A DNA stretch of 64,000 nt from DASUZB01 sp035535495 (GTDB taxonomy: Bacteria > Actinomycetota > CALGFH01), in contig DATLQA010000029.1 in assembly GCA_035535495.1 (NCBI GenBank), positions 8,747 through 72,746 on the forward strand, written 5' to 3'. The notes under the pieces were generated by a model. The model saw only the letters and a program-made list of their open reading frames with translations. It made no database searches and was not told where the DNA came from. Made by a program: the position numbers and the translations under genes. Positions 35,800 through 44,747 of the stretch are shown here, in pieces (the first letter of the stretch is position 1; every line of letters begins with the position of its first letter).

Positions 35800-37386
35800 A
35801 TGGCGACCACCGCAGCCGAGATGGCCGGCCGCCTCGGTCAGCGTGTCCGCGTCGTCCTCGCCAGGTCGCGCCGCCCAGCGCTGCTGATCGCCCCGCTGGC
35901 CGCCGGCGCCCTCGGTGCCGTCCTCGCGGTCACGCTGGTCGCCAGGCAGGACGCTGAGATCGGGCCGGCCACGGTGCGCCTGTCCGTGCGCCCGGCCCTC
36001 TCCGGTTCGAGCCGGTTGGCGGTACCACCGTTCGGCTCGGTGTCGGCCCACACCCACGTCGGGCCGCTGCAGTTCCGGGCCACCCTGGACGACGTCGACG
36101 TTGCCCGGCTGAACCAGGCGCTGGCAGAGGACGAGGTGCCAGGCGGCCTGCGCCGCAGCAGCCTGCACACCGCCCTGGCGCCGCTGGAGCAGGACGCGCG
36201 CCAGGCCGCCAGGGAGTTCCTGCTCCGCCTGACCGCGGTCGGGCTCGGCGGCGGCCTGGCCGGGGTGCTGCTGTTCGGGCGGCGCAGCGCCCGCAGGCTG
36301 GCCGGCTGCGCCGCCGGCGGCGCGCTGGCCATGGCGGTGCTGCTGGTCCCGTCGGTGGCCACCTACGACGTGTTCGCCTTCAGGGCGCCGCGGTACGAGG
36401 GTTCCCTGCAATACGCGCCCGCGCTGGTCGGCGACGTCCGCACCGGCTTCGACCGCTTGCAGACGCTCCGCGACGAGATGGCGCGGATCACCGCCAACCT
36501 GAACCGTGCCTACGCGGCCCTCAGCCGGCCGGTGCCGGTGCTCGACGGGAGCACCGTGCGGGTGCTGCACATCGCCGACGTGCATCTCAACCCGGCCGGC
36601 TTCGATCTCGCCGAGCAGCTCGCCGACAAATTCGACGTCGCTGCCGTGGTCGACTCCGGCGACATGGGCACCTGGGGCCTGGCGCAGGAGCGGGGCGTCG
36701 CCCGCCGGGTGCGCGACTTCCGCGTCCCGTACCTGTTCGTCAAGGGCAACCACGACAACCCGGCGATGGTGGCGGCGGTACGGGCCAACCCCAACGCCCG
36801 GGTGCTCGACGACGCCGCCGTCACGGTGAGCGGCATCCGCTTCCACGGCGTGCCCGACCCGGTGTTCTCACCGGGCCAGGGCTTTCGCAACCCCGAGTTC
36901 GAGCGGCTCAAGGAGCGGCGCAGTGTCCAACTGGCCGCCACCCTGGACGGGCAGTCGGTCCGTGCCGACGTGCTGGTGGTCCACGACCCGCTGCTGGCCC
37001 GCTACGCCATCGGGCACGTCGCCACCGTGCTCGAAGGCCACCTGCACAGCTTCGGCTCGCAGGTGGTGAGCGGCACCCGCGAGCTCCGCACCGGCACGGT
37101 GGGCGGGGCGGGCCCGGACGGCCTGCGGGCCAAGCAGCCGGTGCCGTACACCGCCGAGGTGCTCTACTTCGACCCGGACACGCGCCGTCCGGTGGCGGTC
37201 GACCGGATCACCGTCGGCGCGCTGGAATCCTCCTTCTCGGTCGACCGCGAGCTGCTCGACGAAGGCGCCAACGGGTTCGTCCTCGACCCGGTCGAGGTCC
37301 CCGCCGACCTGCTGCCGCCGCCGCAGCCCGACGAGGTCCAGGGCCAGCCGCCCGGGGTCACCGCCCGCCGCCCGCTCGGCGCCTGA
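35800..37386 (+). CDS. Membrane-anchored calcineurin-like metallophosphoesterase
   Basis: 528 residues. Helix near 28-48, an extracytoplasmic region (about 50-140), two further helices (about 145-185), then the catalytic domain. Metal-binding motifs in order: DVHLN (about 264), DSGDMG, GNHDN, VHDP and GHLHS, the complete binuclear set, so it should be active on a phosphoester. The substrate could be a wall or lipid precursor, but this is open. The last ~30 residues are Pro-rich. Confidence 0.87.
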   Translation: MATTAAEMAGRLGQRVRVVLARSRRPALLIAPLAAGALGAVLAVTLVARQDAEIGPATVRLSVRPALSGSSRLAVPPFGSVSAHTHVGPLQFRATLDDVDVARLNQALAEDEVPGGLRRSSLHTALAPLEQDARQAAREFLLRLTAVGLGGGLAGVLLFGRRSARRLAGCAAGGALAMAVLLVPSVATYDVFAFRAPRYEGSLQYAPALVGDVRTGFDRLQTLRDEMARITANLNRAYAALSRPVPVLDGSTVRVLHIADVHLNPAGFDLAEQLADKFDVAAVVDSGDMGTWGLAQERGVARRVRDFRVPYLFVKGNHDNPAMVAAVRANPNARVLDDAAVTVSGIRFHGVPDPVFSPGQGFRNPEFERLKERRSVQLAATLDGQSVRADVLVVHDPLLARYAIGHVATVLEGHLHSFGSQVVSGTRELRTGTVGGAGPDGLRAKQPVPYTAEVLYFDPDTRRPVAVDRITVGALESSFSVDRELLDEGANGFVLDPVEVPADLLPPPQPDEVQGQPPGVTARRPLGA

Positions 37387-37607
37387 GCGGCCGCCCGCTC
37401 CGGGGGCTCTCCACTTCCCTCCACTTCCGCTCCACCGGTGCGCCGGCGGCCTTCCGGCACGGCTTGACCAGGGCGTCCTCTGGCCGGCTACCCGGCGACA
37501 CCCGGCAATTCGGGCCGTGCTCCCCGGTCGCCGTCGCGCCAAGGGCGTTACACGATTTCCCCTGCTCAATGAGGGTTTTTCGAGGCTGTTTCCGGCCAGC
37601 AAACTCG

Positions 37608-37636
37608 TTGACTGGGGGTGGGTGGTGGAGTAAAGT
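37608..37636 (+). promoter_or_regulatory. Promoter of the dcw cluster (PmraZ)
   Basis: TTGACT (37608-37613), exactly 17 bp, TAAAGT (37631-37636), about 40 bp before the mraZ GTG. It is one of the two best vegetative-type promoters in the window. The 221 bp between the metallophosphoesterase gene and this promoter show only a small hairpin (37385-37400). Confidence 0.8.
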
Positions 37637-37650
37637 GGCGGCCGGTGGAG
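37625..37650 (+). promoter_or_regulatory. MraZ-box operator: three phased repeats
   Basis: GTGGAG at 37625, GTGGCG at 37635 and GTGGAG at 37645: three repeats exactly 10 bp apart, overlapping the -10 and likely start site. This is the geometry known for MraZ operators (short TGG-type boxes, one per helical turn), so MraZ likely represses its own cluster here. Confidence 0.7.
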
Positions 37651-37676
37651 GAAGACGGTGGGAGGGTCCGGGGCCG

Positions 37677-38114
37677 GTGTTCATTGGCACTCACGACCAT
37701 TCCCTCGACCCCAAAGGGCGCGTCATCCTCCCGCGCAAATTTCGCGACGAGCTGGGACAGGACATGGTCTTCACCAAGGGCATCGAGCGCTGCCTGTACG
37801 TCTTCCCGCTCGCCGAGTTCCAGACCTTCGCGGACAAGCTGCGGAGCCTGCCGCTGACCGAGCGCCCCAGCCGCGACTTCGTCCGGGTGTTCATCGCCGG
37901 TGCCAGCCAGGAGACCGCCGACGCCCAGGGCCGGGTGGTGATCCCGCAGCCGCTGCGCGACTACGCCGGCCTCGCCAAGGACATCGTGGTCGTGGGCCAG
38001 CTCTCCCGGGTGGAGATCTGGGACCGCGCCGAGTGGGAGCGCTACATCCCGCTCGCGCAGGCCGCCTACTCCGAGCAGGCCAACGCCGCCCACCTCGCCG
38101 AGCTGGGGATCTGA
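37677..38114 (+). CDS. mraZ: Transcriptional regulator MraZ
   Basis: 145 residues from a GTG at 37677 (GGGAGGG ten bases upstream). Two SpoVT/AbrB-like repeats, each with the DxxGR motif: SLDPKGRVILPRKFR (about 9-23) and DAQGRVVIPQPLRDY (about 83-97). MraZ forms ring oligomers and binds tandem boxes upstream of its own gene, as found here. First gene of the dcw cluster. Its stop overlaps the rsmH start by one base. Confidence 0.97.
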   Translation: MFIGTHDHSLDPKGRVILPRKFRDELGQDMVFTKGIERCLYVFPLAEFQTFADKLRSLPLTERPSRDFVRVFIAGASQETADAQGRVVIPQPLRDYAGLAKDIVVVGQLSRVEIWDRAEWERYIPLAQAAYSEQANAAHLAELGI

Positions 38115-39145
38115 TGGTGTTGACCAGCGTGCCAACGCATCAGCCGGTGATGCTCGACCGCTGTGTCGAGCTGCTGCGGCCGGCCTCGACCCGCGTCTGG
38201 GTCGACGCCACCCTGGGCCTCGGCGGTCACGCCGAGGCCCTGCTGGACGCGAGCGAGCCGGACGGCCGCGTGGTCGGGCTGGACCGCGACCCCGCCGCGC
38301 TGGCACTGGCCACGGAGCGGCTGGCGCGCTTCGGCGACCGCCTGGTCCCGGTGGCGGCCTCCTTCGCCGACCTCGGCTGGGTGGCGGAGGAGCTGGGCCT
38401 CGACGCCGTCGACGGCGTCCTGTACGACCTCGGCGTCTCCTCACTGCAGCTGGACGAGCCGGAGCGGGGCTTCAGCTACCGCCACGACGCGCCCCTGGAC
38501 ATGCGCATGGACCCGGGCGGCCGCGTGACCGCGGCGGAGGTGGTCAACACCTACCCGCGTGCGGAGCTCGCCCGGGTGCTGCGCACCTACGGCGAGGAGC
38601 GCTTCGCCGGCCGGATCGCCCGCTTCGTGGAGGAGGCCCGCCGCCGCGCGCCGGTGCGGACCACCGGGGAGCTGGTCGACCTGATCAAGGCCGCCGTCCC
38701 CGCGGCGGCCAGGCGCTCCGGCCCGCACCCGGCGCGGCGCACCTTCCAGGCGCTGCGCATCGACGTCAACGGCGAGCTGGCTGCCCTGGAGGCGTCGCTG
38801 CCGCAGGCGATCGACCTGCTCGCGCCGGCAGGGCGGGTGGTGGTGCTCAGCTACCACTCGCTCGAGGACCGGATCGTCAAGCGGACCTTCGCCGAGGCGG
38901 CCGGCCGCGCGCCGGCCGTCCCCGGGCCGCCCCTGCCGGCGCCACCGGCGCGGTTGCGGTTGCTCACCCGGCGTCCCGAGACGCCGGATGCTGCCGAGGT
39001 CGCCGCCAACCCTCGTGCCGAGAGCGCCAAGCTGCGCGCCGCCGAGAAGCTCGGCGGCGTACCGGGCGGCCAGCCGCCCGCCGACCCGTCCGATACCGGT
39101 CCCGCCGCCCCGCGCTGGACCCCGACCCGTAGGGGGGCAGCATGA
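38114..39145 (+). CDS. rsmH: 16S rRNA (cytosine-1402 N4) methyltransferase
   Basis: 343 residues. RsmH/MraW: SAM-binding segment WVDATLGLGGHAEALL (about 30-45), LYDLGVSSLQLD, the GFSYRHDAPLDMRMD motif, FQALRIDVNGEL and the LSYHSLEDRIVK motif. Methylates C1402 of 16S rRNA, tuning decoding. Overlaps mraZ by one base and ftsL by four. A Pro-rich C-terminal tail beyond the usual end is a feature of this lineage. Confidence 0.97.
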   Translation: MVLTSVPTHQPVMLDRCVELLRPASTRVWVDATLGLGGHAEALLDASEPDGRVVGLDRDPAALALATERLARFGDRLVPVAASFADLGWVAEELGLDAVDGVLYDLGVSSLQLDEPERGFSYRHDAPLDMRMDPGGRVTAAEVVNTYPRAELARVLRTYGEERFAGRIARFVEEARRRAPVRTTGELVDLIKAAVPAAARRSGPHPARRTFQALRIDVNGELAALEASLPQAIDLLAPAGRVVVLSYHSLEDRIVKRTFAEAAGRAPAVPGPPLPAPPARLRLLTRRPETPDAAEVAANPRAESAKLRAAEKLGGVPGGQPPADPSDTGPAAPRWTPTRRGAA

Positions 39146-39621
39146 GCATGGCCGCGCCTGGCCACGCCACCTCGACCCGTCCGGCCCAGCGGCAGCCGCC
39201 GCCACGCCGGCTGCGCGCCGTCGCGCCCGTGCGACGGCTGCCGCGACCGCTGTTCGTCCTGCTCACCCTCGGCCTGGCGGTCGCCGGCGTGCTCGGCCTG
39301 GTGACCCTCAACGTCAACGTGAACCAGCAGGCCTTCGAGATCGCCCGGTTGTCGCGCGCGAACCGCGAAGCCGAGCGGCGCTACACCATCTACCAGGCGG
39401 AGGTCGACCGGCTCAAGGCACCGAGCCGCATCGCCGAGGTGGCGGCGAGGCGCGGCATGGTCCCCGCCGGCCGGCCCCGGATCATCGCCTGGCCAGGTGG
39501 TGGCAAGCCGGCCGCGGGATCCCGGGGGGCGGCGACTTCCCCCGCCTCCCCCGGGACCCGCCCGGACGGCGGCTGGGCGCAGGACCCCTTCCCACTCAAG
39601 CCGTACCTCGCCCAGCCATAG
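39142..39621 (+). CDS. ftsL: Cell-division protein FtsL
   Basis: 159 residues: a basic, Pro-rich cytoplasmic start (1-37), one membrane helix (about 38-57), a coiled coil (QQAFEIARLSRANREAERRY, about 61-92) and a Gly/Pro tail. This is the FtsL/septum-formation-initiator layout; FtsL bridges FtsQ/DivIC to FtsW-FtsI and helps activate septal synthesis. Identity rests on position between rsmH and ftsI plus topology. Followed at once by two strong hairpins. Confidence 0.88.
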   Translation: MSMAAPGHATSTRPAQRQPPPRRLRAVAPVRRLPRPLFVLLTLGLAVAGVLGLVTLNVNVNQQAFEIARLSRANREAERRYTIYQAEVDRLKAPSRIAEVAARRGMVPAGRPRIIAWPGGGKPAAGSRGAATSPASPGTRPDGGWAQDPFPLKPYLAQP

Positions 39622-39627
39622 CAGCAC

Positions 39628-39659
39628 CCCCCGGAGGCTCCTTCCCTGGCCTCCGGGGG
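39628..39659 (+). terminator. Hairpin 1 between ftsL and ftsI
   Basis: Eleven-bp perfect stem CCCCCGGAGGC (39628-39638) / 39649-39659, loop of ten, starting six bases after the ftsL stop. No U-tract. Possible terminator or RNA-processing/attenuation site within the dcw operon. Confidence 0.6.
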
Positions 39660-39689
39660 TGAACCGCCGACCTGCCTCAAGGTCAGCAG

Positions 39690-39720
39690 GACCGGGCCGC
39701 GCCCCCAGCGCGGCCCGGTC
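39690..39720 (+). terminator. Hairpin 2 between ftsL and ftsI
   Basis: Thirteen-bp perfect stem GACCGGGCCGCGC (39690-39702) / 39708-39720 with a 5-nt loop. With hairpin 1 it makes this 185-bp gap the strongest structural break in the cluster. Confidence 0.55.
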
Positions 39721-39806
39721 GAGCAGTCGGAACAGCGTTCGTGAGCGGCGCCAGGTCGGCGAGAAGGTCGCGAGCGGCTCAGCCAGTGAGGGAAGGGGGG
39801 AAGCAC

Positions 39807-41579
39807 GTGCCGAGCGGACGAGGTTCCGCCAAGCGCCGGCGGCGCCGCCGGCGCGCCCGTGGCGGCGGTCCCGGCCGCGGTGACGGCGGCAAGCGCCTGC
39901 TGGTCGTGCTCGGCGCCACCGTCCTCGCCTTCCTGGCCATCACCGGCCGGCTGGTCGTCCTGCAGGTGGTCGACGCCACCTCGCTCGACGAGGCGGCGGC
40001 CAGGCAGCGCCTGCGCACCATCGAGCTGCCCGCCGACCGCGGCCGGGTGTTCGACCGCAACGGCAGCCACCTGGCCCTGTCGGTCGACGCGCGGGCCGTC
40101 TACGCCCAGCCCCGCCTGGTCCGCAACCCGGACGCCACCGCCCGGCGGCTCGCCCCGCTGCTGCCCCGGCCGGTCGCCGACCTCCGCCGCCGGCTCGCCT
40201 CCAAGCGCCCATGGGTGTACCTGGCCCGCCGGGTGCCCGCCGCCCGCGGCGACCGCGTGGCGCGGCTCAAGCTGCCCGGCATCGGCGTGCTCGACGACAC
40301 CGTGCGGAGCTACCCCTCCGGCCCGCTCGCCGCGCAGGTGCTCGGCTTCGTCGACGTCGACGGCAAGGGCCTGGCCGGGGTGGAGCAGCAGTACGACGGC
40401 CTGCTTCGCGGCCGCTCCGGCGAGCTCCTGCTCGAGCAGGACCCGAAGGGCCGTCCGATCCCCTCGGGGCAGCGCCGCCTGAAGCCGCCGACGCCAGGCA
40501 CCGACATCGTGCTCACCGTCGACCAGCCGCTCCAGTACGTCGCCGAGCGGGCACTGTACGAGGCGGTCAGAAAGAACCACGCCAAGGGCGGCTCGGTGGT
40601 GGTCCTCGCGCCCTCCACCGGCGAGGTCCTGGCCATGGCCAACCTGCCCGACTACGACCCTAACCGCTACGCCAAGGCCACCGCGACGGCGCGGCGCAAC
40701 CGCGCGGTCGAGGACGTGTTCGAGCCGGGCTCGACCAACAAGACCATCACCGCGGCCGCGGCCCTGGAGGCGGGCGTGGTCACCCCGGGCACGCAGCTGC
40801 GCGTCCCCTGGGCCTTGGAGCTCTGCCCTGGGGTGAAGACCTTCCACGATTCGCACAAGCACGCCCAGGAAGTGCTGTCCTTCGCCGACGTGGTGGCGCA
40901 GTCCTCCAACGTCGGCACCATCAAGGTGGCCAGCAAGCTCGGCAAGCGGCGCCTGGCACAGGCCGAGCTGGACTTCGGGTATGGCCGGCGCACCGGCATC
41001 GACCTGCCGGGCGAGTCCCCCGGGCTGGTCACCCCCATGCCGGCCTGGCGCTGCACCGACCTGGGCGTCAACGCCATCGGCCAGGGCGTGGCCGTGACCG
41101 TGCTGCAGGCCGCCGGCGTCTACGCGGCCGTGGCCAATGGCGGCGTGCAGGTGGCGCCGTCGCTGCTGAGGGGCACGATCGACGCCGGCGGCCGCTTCCA
41201 GCCGGCCGAGCGCCGGCCGAGCCGCCGGGTCATCTCGGAGCGGACCGCCACCACCCTCACCGCCATCCTCCAGGGCGTGCTCACCGGCCACGGCACCGGC
41301 AAGGAGGCCGCGCTCGGCGCCTGGACGGCCGCCGGCAAGACCGGCACCGCCCGCAAGCCCAACCCGCACGGCCGCGGCTACCTGCCCGGCGCCTACGTGG
41401 CCAGCTTCATCGGCTTCGCCCCGGCCGAGCACCCGGCCGTGGTGGTCGCGGTCGTGCTCGACCAGCCGACCCCCATCTTCGGCGGGGTGGTCGCCGCCCC
41501 GGTCTTCCGCGAGGTGGCCAGCTATGCCCTCACCCGACTCCGGGTGCCAGCCTCGCTGCCGGCCCGCCGGCAGCGGTGA
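39807..41579 (+). CDS. ftsI: Septal transpeptidase FtsI (class B penicillin-binding protein)
   Basis: 590 residues from the GTG at 39807, preferred over the GTG at 39741 because of a purine-rich GGAAGGGGGGAAG three bases upstream. Basic cytoplasmic start, one membrane helix (about 30-50), dimerisation/pedestal domain (RGRVFDRNG, about 70) and transpeptidase domain with SxxK Ser309-Lys312 (STNK), SxN Ser366-Ser367-Asn368 and KTG 511-513. Cross-links septal peptidoglycan with FtsW. No PASTA repeats at the C-terminus, unlike some Gram-positive PBPs. Confidence 0.95.
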   Translation: MPSGRGSAKRRRRRRRARGGGPGRGDGGKRLLVVLGATVLAFLAITGRLVVLQVVDATSLDEAAARQRLRTIELPADRGRVFDRNGSHLALSVDARAVYAQPRLVRNPDATARRLAPLLPRPVADLRRRLASKRPWVYLARRVPAARGDRVARLKLPGIGVLDDTVRSYPSGPLAAQVLGFVDVDGKGLAGVEQQYDGLLRGRSGELLLEQDPKGRPIPSGQRRLKPPTPGTDIVLTVDQPLQYVAERALYEAVRKNHAKGGSVVVLAPSTGEVLAMANLPDYDPNRYAKATATARRNRAVEDVFEPGSTNKTITAAAALEAGVVTPGTQLRVPWALELCPGVKTFHDSHKHAQEVLSFADVVAQSSNVGTIKVASKLGKRRLAQAELDFGYGRRTGIDLPGESPGLVTPMPAWRCTDLGVNAIGQGVAVTVLQAAGVYAAVANGGVQVAPSLLRGTIDAGGRFQPAERRPSRRVISERTATTLTAILQGVLTGHGTGKEAALGAWTAAGKTGTARKPNPHGRGYLPGAYVASFIGFAPAEHPAVVVAVVLDQPTPIFGGVVAAPVFREVASYALTRLRVPASLPARRQR

Positions 41580-41656
41580 TGTCACCTTCTCGTATCGCCT
41601 CGGCGGCACCGGCCGGGCCCGGGCACGTTGCCAGAGCGCTGATGCTAGGCTTTCGC

Positions 41657-41680
41657 CGGCCGCCGCCCCGGCGGCGGCCG
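41657..41680 (+). repeat. GC-rich inverted repeat before murE
   Basis: CGGCCGCCGCC (41657-41667) and its exact complement 41670-41680, two bases apart; in RNA the loop would open to four or more. It sits in the 166-bp gap between ftsI and murE. The gap shows no convincing promoter. Confidence 0.4.
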
Positions 41681-41745
41681 CAAGCCCACGGCACCGGCGT
41701 TCCCGCAGCCGGCCGCCCTGCCCTTCGACGCGGGTTTGGACGTTC

Positions 41746-43260
41746 ATGACCTTGACGCCCAGGCGCGTCCTGCTCGGCTCGCTGGCCGCCGCCACCGGCG
41801 GTCGAGTCACAGGCGGCGGCGAGGTCCACGTCACCGACGTCGTGCTCGACACCCGCACCGTCACCCCTGGGGCGCTGTTCTGCTGCGTGCCCGGCTCCAA
41901 GGTCGACGGCCACGACCTGGCCGGCGCCGCCCTCGAGGCCGGCGCCGCCGCCCTGGTGGTGGAGCGGCCGCTCGACCTGCCCATCCCGCAGCTGCTGGTG
42001 GGCTCGGTCCGGGCCGCGCTGGCGCCGCTGGCCGACGCCTTCTGGGAGCACCCGTCGCGCCGCTTCGACCTGGTGGGGGTGACCGGCACCAACGGCAAGA
42101 CCACCACCACGTTCATGCTGGAGGCGATCTTCAGGGCGGCCGGGCGCACCCCCGGGGTGATCGGCACCGTCGAGGTGCGCCTGGGCGACGAGCGCCGCCC
42201 GGTCGCCCACACCACCCCGGAAGCCCCCGACCTGCAACGGCTGCTGGCCGAGATGGCGGACAGCGGCGTCGAGGCCGCGGCCATGGAGGTGTCCAGCCAC
42301 GGACTGGCGCTCGGGCGGGTCGACCGCACCTGGTACCGGGCGGCGGTGTTCACCAACCTGACCCAGGACCACCTCGACTTCCACGACGGCCTGGAGGACT
42401 ACTACCAGTCCAAGCGCAAGCTGTTCACCAGCGCCTTCACCGGCCTCGGGATCGTCAACGCGGACGACCCCTACGGCCGCCGCCTGGCCGGGCCGGACGC
42501 CGGCATCCCGGTGGTCACCACCGGCACCGGCCCCGGGGCGACCTGGAGGGCGTCGGTGGTGGAGGCGACCCTGGCCGGCACCAGCTTCCGGCTGGACAGC
42601 CCCGCCGGCCCGGCCGCCGTCCGGCTCCGCCTCGCCGGGCAGTTCAACGTCGCCAACGCGCTCGGCGCCCTGGCCGCGGCGGACGCGCTCGGCATCGACC
42701 TGGCCACCGCGGTGGCCGGTCTCGCCAGCCTGGCGGGGGTGCCCGGCCGCTTCGAGCGGGTCGACGTCGGCCAGCCGTTCACCGTCCTGGTCGACTACGC
42801 GCACACGCCCGACTCGCTCGACAACGTGCTGCGCGCCGCCCGGGCGGTGAGCGAGAAGCGGGTGATCGTGGTGTTCGGCTGCGGCGGTGACCGCGACCGG
42901 GCCAAGCGCCCGCTGATGGGGGCGATCGCCGGCCGCCTCGCCGACCTGGTGGTGGTCACCTCCGACAACCCGCGCTCGGAGCGGCCGGAGGCGATCGTCG
43001 ACGAGGTGGTCGAGGGGGTGCGCCGCAGCGCCGAGCCGGACGCGTGGTGGGCGACGGTCGACCGCCGCGCCGCCATCGCCGAGGCGCTGGCCGCCGCCGG
43101 GCCCGGTGACGCGGTGGTGATCGCCGGCAAGGGCCACGAGCATGGCCAGGAGTTCGAGGGCGGCCGCAAGGTGCCGTTCGACGACCGGGTGGTGGCGGCG
43201 GAGGAGCTCAGCCGCCTGCTCGGCGCCGCCGGCGCCGTCGAAGGCAGTGGCGCCTCGTGA
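41746..43260 (+). CDS. murE: UDP-MurNAc-tripeptide synthetase MurE
   Basis: 504 residues from the ATG at 41746. ATP site GTNGKTTTT (about 116-124), the carbamylated-Lys region, and the substrate-selecting loop D407-N-P-R, which marks meso-diaminopimelate ligases. Adds meso-DAP to UDP-MurNAc-Ala-Glu in the cytoplasm. So the wall is predicted to be of the DAP type. Its stop overlaps the murF GTG (GTGA). The ribosome-binding site is weak. Confidence 0.96.
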   Translation: MTLTPRRVLLGSLAAATGGRVTGGGEVHVTDVVLDTRTVTPGALFCCVPGSKVDGHDLAGAALEAGAAALVVERPLDLPIPQLLVGSVRAALAPLADAFWEHPSRRFDLVGVTGTNGKTTTTFMLEAIFRAAGRTPGVIGTVEVRLGDERRPVAHTTPEAPDLQRLLAEMADSGVEAAAMEVSSHGLALGRVDRTWYRAAVFTNLTQDHLDFHDGLEDYYQSKRKLFTSAFTGLGIVNADDPYGRRLAGPDAGIPVVTTGTGPGATWRASVVEATLAGTSFRLDSPAGPAAVRLRLAGQFNVANALGALAAADALGIDLATAVAGLASLAGVPGRFERVDVGQPFTVLVDYAHTPDSLDNVLRAARAVSEKRVIVVFGCGGDRDRAKRPLMGAIAGRLADLVVVTSDNPRSERPEAIVDEVVEGVRRSAEPDAWWATVDRRAAIAEALAAAGPGDAVVIAGKGHEHGQEFEGGRKVPFDDRVVAAEELSRLLGAAGAVEGSGAS

Positions 43261-44747
43261 TCCCGCTCAGCCTCGACGAGGTCGCCGCGGCAGCGGGCGG
43301 CGTGCTGCGCGACGCCGACCCGGGCACGCTGGTCACCTCGCTGACGATCGACTCCCGGGTGGTGGCGGCGGGCGGGCTGTTCGTCGCCCTGCCCGGCGAG
43401 CGCACCGACGGCGCCCGCTTCGCCGCCGACGCGCTCGCGGCCGGCGCCGCGGCCGTGCTGGCCAGGCGCGGCGCGGTCACGGCCGGGCCACGCGTCGAGG
43501 TCGACGACCCGCTCACCGCGCTGGCCGCGGTGGCCGGCGAGGTGCGGTCCCGGTCGGCCGCCAGGGTCGTCGGCATCACCGGGTCGGTCGGCAAGACCAC
43601 CACCAAGGACCTGCTCGCGGCGGTGCTGGCCACGCGCCTGCGCACCGTGGCCAACCAGGCCTCGTTCAACAACGAGCTCGGCCTGCCGCTCACCCTGGCC
43701 CGGCTCGAGCCGGACACCGAGGCCCTGGTGGTCGAGCTGGGCGCGCGCGGCCCCGGCCACATCGCCGCCCTGGCCCGGGTCGCCCGGCCGGTCCTCGGCG
43801 TGGTCCTCAACGTCGGCGAGGCCCACCTCGGCGTGTTCGGCTCGCGGCAGGCCATCGCCGACGCCAAGGCCGAGCTGGTCGAGGCGCTCCCCTCCGACGG
43901 TGTGGCGGTGCTCGCCGCCGACGACCCGATCGTGGCCGCCATGGCCGGCAGGACCGAGGCCAGGGTGGTCAGCTTCGGCCTCGGCCCGGCCGCGGAGGTG
44001 CGCGCCGAAGGGGTCGAGCTGGACGGGGACGGCCACGCCCGCTTCCGGCTCAGCACCCCGGCCGGCTCGGCCGCGGTGGCCATGCCCGCCATGGGCGAGC
44101 ACCTGGTCCGCGACGCCCTCGCCGCGGCGGCCGCCGCCGGCGTCTTCGGCCTGGCCGTCGAGGAGATCGCCGCCGGGCTGGCCGGCGCCCGCCTGTCGCC
44201 CATGCGCATGCAGGTGGAGCGCCGCCCTGACGGCGTCACCGTGATCAACGACGCCTACAACGCCAACCCCACCTCGGTGACCGCCGCGCTCAAGGCGCTG
44301 GCCGCCGCCGGGCGGGGCGGCGGCCGCACGGTGGCCGTGCTCGGCGAGATGGCCGAGCTGGGCGAGGCCGCCCAGGTCGAGCACGACCGGGTCGGCCGGC
44401 TGGCCGCCCGTCTCGGGATCGACCGGCTGGTCGGGGTGGGGGAGCTGGGCGAGATCCTGGTCAGGGCGGCCCGCATGGAGGGCATGTGGCCGGAGGAGGC
44501 GGTGGCGGTGGCCGACGCCGACGCCGCCGTCGCGGCCGTCGCCGGCGTGCTCGCCCCAGGTGACGTGGTCCTGGTCAAGGCGAGCCGGGCGGTCGCCTTG
44601 GACAGCGTGGCGAATCGGCTCCTCATTGAGCCGAATGTGCCCACCGGGGGGTCCGGGGGGCTCAAGAAGCGGAGCGGTAGCCCCCCGGTCAACAGGGGGT
44701 CCGGGGGGGCGGGGGTTGCCCCCCCGGTGCATCGGGGGAGTAGGTAA
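43257..44747 (+). CDS. murF: UDP-MurNAc-pentapeptide synthetase MurF
   Basis: 496 residues. ATP site GSVGKTTTKD (about 110-119), central motif FNNELGLPLT, and NDAYNANPTS (about 336) typical of MurF. Adds D-Ala-D-Ala to complete the UDP-MurNAc-pentapeptide. Homology ends at about residue 462 (LLIEPN); the last ~33 residues are translated from a G-rich hairpin repeat and are Gly/Ser/Pro/Arg-rich, so they are an acquired tail. GTG start overlaps murE by four bases. Confidence 0.95.
   Translation: MIPLSLDEVAAAAGGVLRDADPGTLVTSLTIDSRVVAAGGLFVALPGERTDGARFAADALAAGAAAVLARRGAVTAGPRVEVDDPLTALAAVAGEVRSRSAARVVGITGSVGKTTTKDLLAAVLATRLRTVANQASFNNELGLPLTLARLEPDTEALVVELGARGPGHIAALARVARPVLGVVLNVGEAHLGVFGSRQAIADAKAELVEALPSDGVAVLAADDPIVAAMAGRTEARVVSFGLGPAAEVRAEGVELDGDGHARFRLSTPAGSAAVAMPAMGEHLVRDALAAAAAAGVFGLAVEEIAAGLAGARLSPMRMQVERRPDGVTVINDAYNANPTSVTAALKALAAAGRGGGRTVAVLGEMAELGEAAQVEHDRVGRLAARLGIDRLVGVGELGEILVRAARMEGMWPEEAVAVADADAAVAAVAGVLAPGDVVLVKASRAVALDSVANRLLIEPNVPTGGSGGLKKRSGSPPVNRGSGGAGVAPPVHRGSR
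44643..44740 (+). repeat. G-rich hairpin repeat, copy B (murF tail)
   Basis: Two hairpins in the 3' end of murF: GGGGGGCT / AGCCCCCC (about 44655-44686, loop 16) and CCGGGGGGGC (44701-44710) / GCCCCCCCGG (44718-44727, loop 7). It includes AGCGGTAGCCCCCCGGT (44673-44689), identical to a stretch before ftsZ. The end of the repeat (GGGGGAG) serves as ribosome-binding site for mraY. Many G-runs could also form G-quadruplexes. Confidence 0.75.

Noticed and set aside
41580..41745. Promoter for murE (TTGCCA with TAGGCT)
   Set aside because: The spacing is only 12 bp and no alternative -35 fits.
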